Origin: an uncultured Eubacteriales bacterium
GTDB taxonomy: Bacteria; Bacillota; Clostridia; Lachnospirales; Lachnospiraceae
Length of the DNA stretch: 64,000 bases
Assembly: GCA_951800645.1 (NCBI GenBank)
Contig: CATOIK010000009.1
Coordinates: 1-64,000 of the forward strand
Direction: 5' to 3'
Below, piece by piece: positions 15,358 through 24,918 of this stretch. Position 1 is the first letter of the stretch. The number at the start of each line of letters is the position of its first letter. The notes beneath the pieces are model-generated. The model did no database searches. It was not told the DNA's origin and was given only the letters and a program-made list of their open reading frames with translations. Made by a program: the position numbers and the translations under genes.

Positions 15358-17370
15358 TTACCAGCGCAGCACGGTCATATCTTTCGCGCCCTTTTCTGCA
15401 ATCATTACCCGGCCAAGGCCATAGCTGCCTTCTGCTCCCAGATATTCGCAGTCAGATCCGGCTTCTACATGGGCGTTTACCACTACCCAGGACTGTTCTC
15501 CCACCGTAATTTCAATGCCGTCTCCCTCACCGGGATTTAATTGCCGCAGGCCACCTGCTGTCATAACCGGCACTGGGCGGGCAGAACATGTCCCCTTTTC
15601 TTCGGTTTTACAGAAAATTACTGTTGCCAGGCTGAACACGCCCTGGCCAACCGCCTCTATGCTTACTGCTCTGCCCTCCTGCTTTTGATTGTAATGGCGG
15701 GACAATTCAGAAGGCACTGCCATTACCTTTGCATTTCCGGACATACACCAGAATTCTGCCTGGGCCATTTTCCCTGTCAGTACAAAGCCACAGCCTTTTA
15801 TTTTCAGGGAAGTCTCAGGAGCCGGATGGAAATGCTGAGTCAGGGTATGAGCGCCGGTTCCATAGCAGGTGTCCATCACTACATATATTTTAGTACCAAC
15901 GGCCAGCACCCGCCGCTCTACATAAATCCCCTTGTCCATGTAGCCCAGATGGCCGCACTCCATCAGGCTGTACTCCCCCTTCCGGCTGCACATGCCGGGC
16001 AGGGCAGGAAGCAGCCCCTTTACTCCCCAGGAATCAGTAGGATGGGTGTACTCTGCCCCATCCACTGTGACGCCGTTGTGATAAGCTGCGCTCTTAAATT
16101 TCCGCCGGTCTGCTCCGTCCACATAGATGTACCGGCCTGGGTCAATCAGCATATCCTCTCCGCCAATCATCAAGTCTATATGTCCCTTGTCAAAATGTCC
16201 GTGGCCGCCGCCCAGACTTCCGCAGCGAAGATGGAAATAGTCTGCATCCGCCTCCCAGCCAGACCGCAGAATCCAGTTTCCGCTTTCCTTCTGCCAAGTA
16301 AAGGTTTCTGCCGGATTTTCCGACGCCAGATTTTCATATTCTGCTGCCGCCTCTGTACCATAATCCCAGATTCCCTCAAAATCCATCCGCTCATAACCGC
16401 CGGATTTCATTACCGGGTCCCTGAAATAAACGGCGCAGACAGTCAGCACATCCCTAAGATCCTCCACATCGCTGTCTCCGCCTGCAAACTGGGTCTTATC
16501 CGGCTTCTGCCAGACCCGGTCTGCCATAGCCATAGCACGAACCTTTTCTTTCAGTTCTTCCGGAAAAGCATCCCCTGCCAGCTCTGCGTTCCTCAGAGCC
16601 TCCAGGAAGCATTTCAGCACCTCATTGTGGTACATGGGAGACATTTCCCAGTGAACCCCATCATCCAGTACCTGAACCTGTATCTGTCTGGTCAGCCTGT
16701 CCTTGGCAAGCTCTGCCCAGGCAGCTGCCTCCGGGTAACCGCCCACATGCTCCAGCATCCGGGCAATGGCATAAAGACCACTGTTTTCCAGAACGCCCCA
16801 GTTGCTCTTTACAGAAAAGGGCACATCACAGGCGGCCAGATATGCCCCATGCACTGCCATAGCCTCCAGAAACTGGCCAAATACTTCATCTGTGACAGAC
16901 GGGCTCTGAGCAAAATACCCCATGGCCTTCATCCAGCTTTCTCCCCGCAGCCCTGCCTCTATGGTGCGCCAGGTTTTCGGCTTTGTCTCCTCTGTGATTG
17001 GATTTTTCCGGATCCAGCTTACTAACTGCTCTGTAAAGGCCTTTGCATAAGCTTCCTCGCCGGTCAGAGCATAGGCCTGGCCTAAACAGACCCAATAACG
17101 ATGACGGTTCATCTGATAAATAAACTCCGGGTCATCTCCCGGCTGATAATGCCAGTCAATCTCTCCCGGGAACTCCACAGGAACTGCAGTCTGCTCCATA
17201 TCCCAGGGCAGATCAAACAGGAAATAGTTTCGAACTGCCTCATCGGCAATTCGCATCCGGTGAGCCGTCTCCTCAGGCCACCACTGTTTTACATAGGAAG
17301 CACAAGCCTCCGTTTCCTTCCGGCTACGGCCGTATCGCTCTGCAAATTTTTCTCTCTGCTGACTTAACAT
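15358..17370 (-). CDS. Heparinase II/III-like polysaccharide lyase
   Basis: A 670-residue protein of the heparinase II/III family. Residues 1-330 form the alpha-helical toroid with NWGVLENSGLYAIARMLEHV and DDGVHWEMSPMYH; the C-terminal beta part contains GGGHGHFDKGHIDLM and a following MLIDPGRYIYVDG, the conserved core of the family. No signal peptide is visible, which points to cytoplasmic action on short imported chains. Together with the GH88 enzyme, the importer and the two-component system it forms a uronic-acid polysaccharide locus. Whether the substrate is heparin/heparan sulfate, another glycosaminoglycan or a different uronan is not decided by sequence reading; no sulfatase gene is nearby. 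Confidence 0.85.
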   Translation of the reverse strand: MLSQQREKFAERYGRSRKETEACASYVKQWWPEETAHRMRIADEAVRNYFLFDLPWDMEQTAVPVEFPGEIDWHYQPGDDPEFIYQMNRHRYWVCLGQAYALTGEEAYAKAFTEQLVSWIRKNPITEETKPKTWRTIEAGLRGESWMKAMGYFAQSPSVTDEVFGQFLEAMAVHGAYLAACDVPFSVKSNWGVLENSGLYAIARMLEHVGGYPEAAAWAELAKDRLTRQIQVQVLDDGVHWEMSPMYHNEVLKCFLEALRNAELAGDAFPEELKEKVRAMAMADRVWQKPDKTQFAGGDSDVEDLRDVLTVCAVYFRDPVMKSGGYERMDFEGIWDYGTEAAAEYENLASENPAETFTWQKESGNWILRSGWEADADYFHLRCGSLGGGHGHFDKGHIDLMIGGEDMLIDPGRYIYVDGADRRKFKSAAYHNGVTVDGAEYTHPTDSWGVKGLLPALPGMCSRKGEYSLMECGHLGYMDKGIYVERRVLAVGTKIYVVMDTCYGTGAHTLTQHFHPAPETSLKIKGCGFVLTGKMAQAEFWCMSGNAKVMAVPSELSRHYNQKQEGRAVSIEAVGQGVFSLATVIFCKTEEKGTCSARPVPVMTAGGLRQLNPGEGDGIEITVGEQSWVVVNAHVEAGSDCEYLGAEGSYGLGRVMIAEKGAKDMTVLRW

Positions 17371-17405
17371 ACCTAAGTCTCCTTCCAGATTCTGCTTCTT
17401 CTACA

Positions 17406-17461
17406 CAGACAGCCCCGAACCGAACCGGTTACGAGGCTTGTCTGTTTTGCCCCACTGGGGC
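17406..17461 (-). other. Intergenic hairpins after the importer permease gene
   Basis: On the minus strand a GCCCCAGTGGGGC palindrome is followed by CAGACAAGCC and GGCTGTCTG arms. No T-run follows, so this looks like an RNA-stabilising structure between the importer genes and the lyase gene rather than a terminator. Confidence 0.4.
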
Positions 17462-17498
17462 ATATATTGGGAATTAAAGTAACAATTTCAGACAGGCA

Positions 17499-18326
17499 TC
17501 ATCCCTTAACACCGCCGGCAGTAATACCTTCCACAAACCATTTCTGGCAGATAATAAAGATTGCCAGAACCGGAATCAGGGAGCATACAGAAGCTGCCAT
17601 GATCAGGGCGTAATCTGCGCCGTACTGGGAAATAAACATCCGGATACCCAGCTGAATGGTCTTTAACTCGGTGCTGTTTAAGTAGATCATCGGGCCCATG
17701 AAATCGTTCCAGATATTTACAAAGGTGAAAATGATCAGGGTTGCAATACCCGGCTTTGCCAGCGGCAGTGCGATACGGGCAAAAATACCGTACTCGGTCA
17801 GTCCGTCAATCCGGGCAGCCTCCAAAAGCTCATCTGGAATGCCCATCATAAACTGGCGCATCAGGAACACGCCGAAAGCGGAGAAGGCCTGCATCAAGAT
17901 CAGTCCCAGATGGGAGTTAGTCAGATGAATCTTGCTCATTAAAGCGAACTGAGGAACCATGTATACCTGCCAAGGAACTGCAATGGTAGTAACATAAATT
18001 ACAAACAGCATATCTCTGCCTTTGAATTTTACCTTGGCAAATCCGTAAGCTGCAAAGCAGCTGGTAAACACCTGGATAACCGTGGTGATCACAGTCAGCT
18101 TGGCAGTATTTTTAAAGAAGGTCAGCAGCGGAATCTTCTCCCAGATGGTCTGGTAGTTCTCAAAATGCCAGACAGTAGGAAGAATCTTCATGGGAATGCT
18201 GAATACCTCGTTGCTGTTTTTAAAGGATGCCAGCACCATCCAGAAAAACGGAATCACCATGCCGATCGCCAGAACGGACAGGATGATGTATACGATAACT
18301 TTGCTTTTTACTGTTCTCGTGTTCAT
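17499..18326 (-). CDS. Carbohydrate ABC transporter permease (MalG/UgpE type)
   Basis: A 275-residue permease with six hydrophobic helices. The EAA loop, ELLEAARIDGLTEYGIFARI, is near 166-185, followed by LPLAKPGIATL. This loop docks on the shared sugar-importer ATPase, which is not encoded nearby, as is common for CUT1 systems that use a common MsmX-type ATPase. It is the second permease gene of the importer. Confidence 0.9.
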   Translation of the reverse strand: MNTRTVKSKVIVYIILSVLAIGMVIPFFWMVLASFKNSNEVFSIPMKILPTVWHFENYQTIWEKIPLLTFFKNTAKLTVITTVIQVFTSCFAAYGFAKVKFKGRDMLFVIYVTTIAVPWQVYMVPQFALMSKIHLTNSHLGLILMQAFSAFGVFLMRQFMMGIPDELLEAARIDGLTEYGIFARIALPLAKPGIATLIIFTFVNIWNDFMGPMIYLNSTELKTIQLGIRMFISQYGADYALIMAASVCSLIPVLAIFIICQKWFVEGITAGGVKG

Positions 18327-18338
18327 ATCCGCCCCTCC

Positions 18339-19235
18339 TTATACGAAATCTGTGAACTTTTGCTCACCCCGCATCTGGATTAAGGTCACCACTAAAACGA
18401 TGGCGAACAGCACCAGCGCAGACGCGCTTGCGTAGCCGAACTTAAAGTCTACGAATGCGGCATTATAAATGTGATTTACCAGTACATTGGTGGCGCGTCC
18501 CGGACCGCCGCCAGTCATTACATAGATCAGGTCAAACACCTTGAAGCACTGAATGGTCAGCATGATCACCACGAAGAAGGTGGTAGGGGTCAGCATCGGG
18601 ATGGTAATGTACCACAGCTTTTTAAGGCCGGTAGCGCCGTCGATGCTGGCTGCCTCATAAAGATCAGCAGAAATGCCCTGCAGCGCCGCCAGGTATACAA
18701 CCATATAGTAGCCCATGTATTTCCACACACTGACGATGATAATCACCCACATAGCCCATTCGGTAGACGCGCACCACTTGGGCGGGTTGGCGATACCGAT
18801 AAATTTCAGGAACTCATTGATTGGCCCAAACTCTGGCTGAAACAGCATGTTCCATACAGCGCCCACCGCTACCAGGGAAGCCACATAAGGGAAGAAGAAC
18901 ATGGTACGGTATACTACCATTCCCTTGATCTTGGAGTTTAAAAGCACTGCAATCAAAAGGGACGCCACCAGGGTCAGGGGCACTGTAAACGCTGCATACC
19001 ACAAGGTGTTCTGCAGGGAAATGATGAAGGTACTGTCCCCGAACAGCTTGGTAAAGTTAGCCAGTCCTACAAACTGCATAGGCACATCGGAGCCGTCCCA
19101 TTTCATGACACTGAGGACAAAGGAAAAGCATACCGGGATAAAGATAAATACAAAATAACCGATAAAATTGGGAATGATGAAGGAGTAGCCGATTAAATTA
19201 GTTCTCAGCTCCTTGCATTTTCTGCTGTTCATCAT
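18339..19235 (-). CDS. Carbohydrate ABC transporter permease (MalF/UgpA type)
   Basis: A 298-residue CUT1 permease with six helices and the EAA motif in DLYEAASIDGATGLKKLWYI near 199-218. It lies 12 bases upstream of the MalG-type permease and downstream of the binding-protein gene, the standard CUT1 order. Probable substrate: an unsaturated or saturated uronic oligosaccharide, inferred from the adjacent lyase and GH88 genes. Confidence 0.9.
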   Translation of the reverse strand: MMNSRKCKELRTNLIGYSFIIPNFIGYFVFIFIPVCFSFVLSVMKWDGSDVPMQFVGLANFTKLFGDSTFIISLQNTLWYAAFTVPLTLVASLLIAVLLNSKIKGMVVYRTMFFFPYVASLVAVGAVWNMLFQPEFGPINEFLKFIGIANPPKWCASTEWAMWVIIIVSVWKYMGYYMVVYLAALQGISADLYEAASIDGATGLKKLWYITIPMLTPTTFFVVIMLTIQCFKVFDLIYVMTGGGPGRATNVLVNHIYNAAFVDFKFGYASASALVLFAIVLVVTLIQMRGEQKFTDFV

Positions 19236-19278
19236 TGTTCTCCTTTCAAAAATCTGCGGGCCTTAAGGCCCGTTTTCG

Positions 19279-19317
19279 AACAGAGAGAGCGTCCCTTTTA
19301 CAGCGACGCTCTCTGTT
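19279..19317. other. Hairpin between binding-protein and permease genes
   Basis: Arms AACAGAGAGAGCGTC and GACGCTCTCTGTT enclose an 11-base loop with a two-base bulge; a second small palindrome (GGGCCTTAAGGCCC) lies just beyond. Without a T-run this probably protects the 3' end of the binding-protein mRNA and sets higher expression than the permeases. Confidence 0.55.
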
Positions 19318-19358
19318 GTTGTTTCATTTATGCAATTTCGTCTGCCGATACGCTGTTA

Positions 19359-20717
19359 TTATTCAGCCATTGCCTCTTTTGCACGCTCGTTCATGTTAGC
19401 AATACCGGTATCGATGTCCTCCTCGCCGATCATGATCAGATCATGTTCTTCCTCGATGACTTTACGAACAGACGGCATCTTTGAGTCTAACGGTCTGTCG
19501 AATACGAAGTTCTTAACCTCCAGAGCGGTCTCGCCGTCCTCCGGGAAGCCCACTACGGAAGCCAGCTTCTCATTGATAGCGTCAGAGGAGATAGCCGGGA
19601 ATACATTGTTCTCTGCCAGAATCAGAGCGCCCTCTTCACTGGTAGCGAACTTTACAAACTCCCATGCCAGATCCGGAACATCAGTCTTGGCATTTATTGC
19701 AATCGGGGTTACAGAACCAACGGTGCTGCCTGCCTCTACGCCTTCCGGATGGGGAATCTTGGTAACGCCCCAGTTAAAGTCAAACTTGCCGTCCTTCTTA
19801 TCCTGAATCAGAGTTGCAATAAACCAAGTACCCATGGGAACCATAGCGCACTGCTGCTGCTCGAAGGTGCTGATGTAGTGGATGCTGCCGGTCTTTAAGT
19901 TAGCATAGCTCTGTACCACGCCCTCATCCTGCATACGCAGAGCCTGCTCATAGGCGGGCTTTAAGAAAGAGTAGTCTTCAGACAGCAGGGTGTTCTTGCC
20001 GTCCTGCAAAGCCCAGTTAGCAACCAGAGCCATCCAGGTGTGGTTGTGGGAGCCGTAAACCTTTGCGCTTCCCTCGCCGCTTGTCATCTGCTTTGCCAGA
20101 GCCTCGTACTCATCCCAGGTCATGTCATCGCTGGGGTACTCAACGCCGGCTGCATCAAACAGGTCTTTGTTGTAGAACAAGGTATACCAGTCACGGCGGA
20201 AGGGAAGGGTGTACTGCTTGCCGTCCATCTGAAGCTGCTCAGCAGCGCCGCCGTAAACGCTTAAATCAATGCCGTCTTTCTCAATGTAGCTGGTCAGATC
20301 CAGAAGCTGGTTCTTCTCCTTCATACCAACCTGGGTATCCGCTTCCTTTACCATGATTACATCCGGGTCAGCAGCGCCGCCGGCCAGCATAACGGTGATC
20401 TTGTTATTGTACTCGTCAGCCTGGGTATCGATCAGCTCTACCTCTACATTGGGATTCTTCGCCATAAATGCATCAGCAACAGCCTGAAACTGAGGAGAAC
20501 TTGCGTTATCCCATACGGATACGGTTAATTTGGTTTTCTCGCCATCTGCTGCCGGAGCCTCAGTAGCTGCACCGTCTGCTGCCGGAGCCTCAGTAGCTGC
20601 ACCGTCTGTTGCCGAAGCCTTAGTAGTCTCTGCAGGCTGACTGCCGCCGCAGCCTGCCAGGGAAACTGCTGTCATTGCAGCAGTCAGAGTAAGAGCAGTA
20701 AACTGTCTTTTTTTCAT
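19359..20717 (-). CDS. Sugar ABC transporter substrate-binding lipoprotein
   Basis: A 452-residue CUT1 binding protein. The N-terminus MKKRQFTALTLTAAM leads to the lipobox LAGC at about 20-23, then an Ala/Thr-rich linker containing two near-identical TEAPAADGA repeats, then the binding fold starting TKLTVSVWDNASSPQ. It delivers the oligosaccharide to the two permeases downstream. Preceded by CAGGAGGG and a clear promoter. The linker repeats are a likely site of length variation. Confidence 0.92.
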   Translation of the reverse strand: MKKRQFTALTLTAAMTAVSLAGCGGSQPAETTKASATDGAATEAPAADGAATEAPAADGEKTKLTVSVWDNASSPQFQAVADAFMAKNPNVEVELIDTQADEYNNKITVMLAGGAADPDVIMVKEADTQVGMKEKNQLLDLTSYIEKDGIDLSVYGGAAEQLQMDGKQYTLPFRRDWYTLFYNKDLFDAAGVEYPSDDMTWDEYEALAKQMTSGEGSAKVYGSHNHTWMALVANWALQDGKNTLLSEDYSFLKPAYEQALRMQDEGVVQSYANLKTGSIHYISTFEQQQCAMVPMGTWFIATLIQDKKDGKFDFNWGVTKIPHPEGVEAGSTVGSVTPIAINAKTDVPDLAWEFVKFATSEEGALILAENNVFPAISSDAINEKLASVVGFPEDGETALEVKNFVFDRPLDSKMPSVRKVIEEEHDLIMIGEEDIDTGIANMNERAKEAMAE

Positions 20718-20755
20718 AATGAAACCCTCCTGTTTCTAGTCTTTTTGTTAAGACA

Positions 20756-20784
20756 AGTATAACAGAAGGGTTTTCTGCATCCAA
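20756..20784 (-). promoter_or_regulatory. Promoter of the sugar importer operon
   Basis: Minus strand TTGGAT, 17-base spacer, TATACT, about 40 bases before the binding-protein start. It is the probable target of the two-component regulator encoded just upstream. Confidence 0.7.
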
Positions 20785-20837
20785 TCGAAGCAAGTTAGAA
20801 TTTTTATAATTTTTTCATCCAGCCAACTATTTTATTT

Positions 20838-22463
20838 TCAATTTTTTTCACTGTTTACAATTTTTTCATGCAGGGTCTGGTTCTCATACTCTTTGGGCGT
20901 ACAGCCTGCCACCTTTTTGAATACGGTACTGAAATAATACTGAGTATCGAAACCCAGCATATCAGAAATCTCGTACATCATATATTTATGGGCTGTGATC
21001 AGCACCTTTGCCTGCTCCACCTTCACCGTATTCACATAATCTGTAAAAGCCTGTCCCATCTGCTTTTTAAAGGTGCTGCTTAAATATCCCTGGCTGACCC
21101 CTAAAAGCTCTGCCACCTGGCCCAGGAAAATCTTCTCCCGGTAATGCTCCTTTACATACTGACAGGCCAGTTCCACATGCCGGTCTACTTTAACCGCCTG
21201 TTTCTGTGTCAACACTGCAGACACCTTCTCTTTAAACCCGCAGGTCCACTGAATGATGTCGTATAAAGTGCTCATCCGGTTTAACTGGCCGATAATATCC
21301 ACTGCATAGGGAAAATCCCCTTCTCCCTGTTCCTCAAAAAAGGACATAACAAAATAGTAAAGGCTGCTGCAGCCGTTGATGGCCTGAGGCCTGGTAGGCT
21401 GATGCTCCTTTAAAAGCGAAATCACCTGATCCATAATCTCCCCAAACCGCACAGCGTCCCGCTGGCGGATACTCTGCCCCAAATCCTTTTTCAAAAAACT
21501 GATGTTGAAATTGCTGCTGTGACGGCTGCTGGTCTCACATTTTTCCGAGTAGAACACAATCGGCTCCGACGAGTCATAATAGGTGTAGTTCATGGCGCTC
21601 ATTACCTGATAAAGCAGCTCCGGGAACTCCTCAATGGTCTCCCCCTTCTGGCTGACTGTCACCGTAGCCGGAACGCCGAAGTAATCCTTAATAATGGAAA
21701 CAAATTTTTCTCCCATTTTTCGGATGCTTTCTTTATAATCTTCCACACATGCCGCCGATACCACCAGGATAAAACCGTTCTGGTCCCGGCGGATCAAGCT
21801 GCTCTGGTCAAAAAATCCCCGCACCATCTCATTGATGATGTCTTCTGCAAATCCCATGGTCTTTTTCTGGTCTTCCCTGGTAAAATCTGAAGAAAATCCT
21901 TCTGCTCCGTAATTAAAGTGAATCAGTACCAGCACCGGTTCCAGAAACCGTTCCCGGATCAACCTCTCTAAATTTTCGTCCGCCTTTCCGTCCATGTCAT
22001 AAACCAGAACCCGCCGGAAATAGGTTCGGATGGTGTCCTCCACCGACAGGCTGACTGCCGATGTTTCTTCCTGCTTAGGCCGCAGCTTTTCACACCGGCT
22101 GATAACCCGTCCAAGAACCTCCGCCAGCATCTCCTCACTGATTTCCAGCTTTACCAGATACTCCATGGCCCCCAGACGCATGGCTTCTCTGGCCAATGCA
22201 AAGTCCTCCAGGTTCGTCAGCAGAATAAACTGAGCCAAAAAGCCCTTTTTCTGGGACTGCCGGATCAACTCCAGCCCATCCATAGCCGGCATTTTAATGT
22301 CTGTAATCACAACATCCGGCTGAAGCTCCTCCATCTTCTCCAAAGCCTGCTGTCCATTGGTGGCCTTTCCCACAATCCGGCAGTCATACTGCTCCCATTC
22401 CAGCATAGACGCAATTCCTGCCAGAATCAGCGGCTCATCATCTACCAGCATTACCCGATACAT
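20838..22463 (-). CDS. Response regulator with AraC-type output (YesN-like)
   Basis: A 541-residue regulator; the start at 22463 has AGGAGG six bases ahead. Residues 1-120 are a receiver (MLVDDEP, then DVVITDIKMPAMDG with the phosphorylated Asp near 54). A long middle region is followed by two helix-turn-helix units in the last 100 residues: IFLGQVAELLGVSQGYLSST and MMYEISDMLGFDTQYYFSTV. YesN-type regulators paired with YesM-type kinases control adjacent sugar-importer genes, and here the importer operon lies directly downstream. The kinase gene ends two bases before it. Confidence 0.92.
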   Translation of the reverse strand: MYRVMLVDDEPLILAGIASMLEWEQYDCRIVGKATNGQQALEKMEELQPDVVITDIKMPAMDGLELIRQSQKKGFLAQFILLTNLEDFALAREAMRLGAMEYLVKLEISEEMLAEVLGRVISRCEKLRPKQEETSAVSLSVEDTIRTYFRRVLVYDMDGKADENLERLIRERFLEPVLVLIHFNYGAEGFSSDFTREDQKKTMGFAEDIINEMVRGFFDQSSLIRRDQNGFILVVSAACVEDYKESIRKMGEKFVSIIKDYFGVPATVTVSQKGETIEEFPELLYQVMSAMNYTYYDSSEPIVFYSEKCETSSRHSSNFNISFLKKDLGQSIRQRDAVRFGEIMDQVISLLKEHQPTRPQAINGCSSLYYFVMSFFEEQGEGDFPYAVDIIGQLNRMSTLYDIIQWTCGFKEKVSAVLTQKQAVKVDRHVELACQYVKEHYREKIFLGQVAELLGVSQGYLSSTFKKQMGQAFTDYVNTVKVEQAKVLITAHKYMMYEISDMLGFDTQYYFSTVFKKVAGCTPKEYENQTLHEKIVNSEKN

Positions 22464-22464
22464 G

Positions 22465-24240
22465 TTATTCCTCCTGATACGCCTCAAATTCCAGAGGCAC
22501 CTTCACTGTAATTTCTGTATATTTTCCAACCTGGCTGTCAATGGACAGTCCATAATCCTCGCCGTAGGTCAGCTTGATCCGCCGGTCTACATTGGCCATA
22601 CCGATGCTGCTCATCCGGTCGCCCTTTAACCGCTCCGAATCTGCCAGCAGTCCGCCCATCTTCTCCTCCGGAATGCCTACGCCATCATCCCGCACTACCA
22701 GGTATAAGCTTTCCTCATCTGCAAAGATATGGATCAGAATAGTACCGCTTTTTCCGCTTGGCTCAATGCCCCGGAAAATAGCATTTTCAATCAGAGGCTG
22801 CAGGGTCAGCTTCACCACCATCGCCTTATTTAACATCTCCTCATCAATCTGAATCTGCACATCAAACAGCTCTGCATATTTTAACTTTTCGATGGTCACA
22901 TAGTCCTTTACAAATTCCAGTTCTTTTTCCACCGTCACCTTTTCGTGGAAGCCTTTGGCCATATTCTTAAGCAGCCGGGAAAGGGCCGTTACTGCCTTCA
23001 CAATACCGCTGTTTTTTTGAATCACAGCAATCCATTTGATAGAATCCAATGTATTATAAAGGAAATGAGGATTGATCTGAGCCTGAAGCATCTTAAGCTC
23101 CAGACTGCTTTTTTCTTTCTCGTCCTCCAGCCGCTGGTTCATTAAGGCCTCAATCTGACCGGACATGTCGTTGACCACCTTGCCTACGCTTCCGATCTCA
23201 TCTCCGCTTTCAATCTCCGGATTCTGGGAAAAATCTCCCTCTGCAATCCGTCCGATGTGTCCCACCAGCCGGTCAATGGGTCTTTGCAGCTGCTGGCCGA
23301 ACAGGGCGCTTAAAAATACGCCGATGATCAGGCAGGCCACAAAGATTACCATCACCGTCCGAAACAGCAGCATCCGGTCCTGAGTCAGCACCTCCAGATC
23401 CAGAACCTCCATAACGATGATGCCGCTCTTTGAGGAAATCTGCCAGGCCAGGCAGCTTTCCTTTCCATGGACAGTGCGGTTTATCATACCGCTTTCTTCT
23501 CCTGATGCCAGCAGCTCAGCCAACAGCTCGTCATTTTCCTGCCGGTTTTCCTCCTGCTCCCGGAGGGACGCCACCCGTTTTCCGTCATAAGTAGCAGCAA
23601 TGATCTCGTTTCCATTGTCATTCTGCTCCAATTCATCCTGAAACAATGCAGGAGACAAAAAAACCGCTGCCCACTGATGTCCGCCTGTGCCGGTGATAGG
23701 ATGGATAATGGGAAGCATCGGCTCCCTTTCTCCAAAAAAGACCGGGGCCCGCAGTTCCAGAAAATACCGGTCCATAGTTTTTTCCGCTTCTGCCTCAAAC
23801 CAGGACGCCTCAAAAATCCGCTGCCAATCGTCCACGCTGCTGTGGACGCCTCCGGACTGAACCATAACGCCCTGGTCACTGAAAATGGAAAGCTGCTGAA
23901 TATAACTGCCATAGCTGGTTACCGCACAGTAGTTGTCTGCAAGCTCCGCATATTCCAGACCGGCCCGCCTCTGCTGAAGCGTGCCCATACTGCCTACCCG
24001 CTTTAAATCAAAAGGCCCCCGCTCCGTGCAGTTTAAAATAATATTTACCATCTCATCATAGGCATTCTGATAGGAGTCGGCTAGGCTCTCCACATGGTAA
24101 TTCAGGGAATTAGCCGCCACCTCCGCCGCCTTTTTACTAGCGGTCACATAGCTGCTGACGCTTAAAATCACTGCAATGACGCTGATGGTGCACAGGTTGT
24201 ACCAAATCATTCTGCCCTTAATGGTTCTCACATGAAACAT
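22465..24240 (-). CDS. Sensor histidine kinase (YesM-like)
   Basis: A 591-residue membrane kinase; the start at 24240 follows AAAGGAGAGAATC. The order is a first helix near 12-32, a large extracytoplasmic sensor (about 40-290), a second helix (FVACLIIGVFLSALFG), a HAMP domain beginning QRPIDRLVGHIGRIA, the phosphoacceptor motif QINPHFLYNTLDSIKW, and an ATPase domain with VRDDGVGIPEEKMGG. It should sense an extracellular saccharide or the loaded binding protein and phosphorylate the adjacent YesN-like regulator. Confidence 0.92.
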   Translation of the reverse strand: MFHVRTIKGRMIWYNLCTISVIAVILSVSSYVTASKKAAEVAANSLNYHVESLADSYQNAYDEMVNIILNCTERGPFDLKRVGSMGTLQQRRAGLEYAELADNYCAVTSYGSYIQQLSIFSDQGVMVQSGGVHSSVDDWQRIFEASWFEAEAEKTMDRYFLELRAPVFFGEREPMLPIIHPITGTGGHQWAAVFLSPALFQDELEQNDNGNEIIAATYDGKRVASLREQEENRQENDELLAELLASGEESGMINRTVHGKESCLAWQISSKSGIIVMEVLDLEVLTQDRMLLFRTVMVIFVACLIIGVFLSALFGQQLQRPIDRLVGHIGRIAEGDFSQNPEIESGDEIGSVGKVVNDMSGQIEALMNQRLEDEKEKSSLELKMLQAQINPHFLYNTLDSIKWIAVIQKNSGIVKAVTALSRLLKNMAKGFHEKVTVEKELEFVKDYVTIEKLKYAELFDVQIQIDEEMLNKAMVVKLTLQPLIENAIFRGIEPSGKSGTILIHIFADEESLYLVVRDDGVGIPEEKMGGLLADSERLKGDRMSSIGMANVDRRIKLTYGEDYGLSIDSQVGKYTEITVKVPLEFEAYQEE

Positions 24241-24265
24241 GATTCTCTCCTTTTTTACAGAGAAG

Positions 24266-24298
24266 AAAAACCGGGCCGGGAGACGCCTCCCTGCCCGG
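24266..24298 (-). terminator. Terminator after the PTS EIIA gene
   Basis: Minus strand CCGGGC-A-GGGAG, GCGT loop and CTCCC-G-GCCCGG arms followed by TTTTTC. A strong intrinsic terminator between the EIIA gene and the histidine kinase gene. Confidence 0.88.
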
Positions 24299-24317
24299 CT
24301 TTCAGTTTCCATAAGCT

Positions 24318-24842
24318 TTAGTTAAAGGAGAACAGCTCCTCAGACGGTTTTACCTCGCCCAGCTTCGGCTGGCTCATTTTGCCGATCATGGCTGCGTTGG
24401 AAACCAAAACCATGGTAGTGGTCTTGAAACCGGCTGCCTCAATGGCCGCGCAGTCAAACTCTACCAGCAGATCGCCTTTCTTTACCTTTGCGCCCTGCTC
24501 TACGAAGGTTTTAAAGCCCTCACCCTTCATCTCCACTGTGTCGATACCAATGTGTAAAAGCAGCTCCATGCCGTCTTCCGTCTGCATGCCCACAGCATGG
24601 CCGGTGGGAAATACGGCTGCCATTGTACCGTCTGCCGGAGCGTACAGCTTGCCCTCAGACGGGCGGATACCAACGCCCTCTCCCATCATTCCCTGAGAGA
24701 ATACCGGATCCTCTACCTCAGATAAAGGGATAGAAGTCCCTGCTACCGGGCAGTACACGGTCTTTGCCTTGCTTGCTGCAGAACCTGCTGCCGGAGCCTC
24801 TTCCTTTGCCTTGCCCCCAAATAAATTACTGAAAAATCCCAT
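24318..24842 (-). CDS. PTS glucose-family EIIA protein
   Basis: A 174-residue single-domain EIIA of the glucose (Crr) family. His97 in LLLHIGIDTVEMKGEGF is the phosphorylated residue and His82 in PTGHAVG is its partner, with the same 15-residue spacing as in Crr. A short N-terminal MGFFSNLFGG resembles the amphipathic tail of Crr. No EIIB or EIIC gene is in the window, so it may serve a distant permease or act as a regulator. It has its own GGGAAAGGAGAAAG site and terminator. Confidence 0.92.
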   Translation of the reverse strand: MGFFSNLFGGKAKEEAPAAGSAASKAKTVYCPVAGTSIPLSEVEDPVFSQGMMGEGVGIRPSEGKLYAPADGTMAAVFPTGHAVGMQTEDGMELLLHIGIDTVEMKGEGFKTFVEQGAKVKKGDLLVEFDCAAIEAAGFKTTTMVLVSNAAMIGKMSQPKLGEVKPSEELFSFN

Positions 24843-24918
24843 TGTATCTTTCTCCTTTCCCTGCGGCCTTCCTGATACCTCTGCCGTCCCTTTTCTTTAT
24901 TTTATAGCTGACAGCCAT

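Noticed and set aside
15541-17025. 494-codon open frame on the plus strand
   Set aside because: It is antisense to the heparinase-like lyase, which has clear family motifs and a ribosome-binding site; the plus-strand product has no recognisable domain and looks like a GC-frame shadow.
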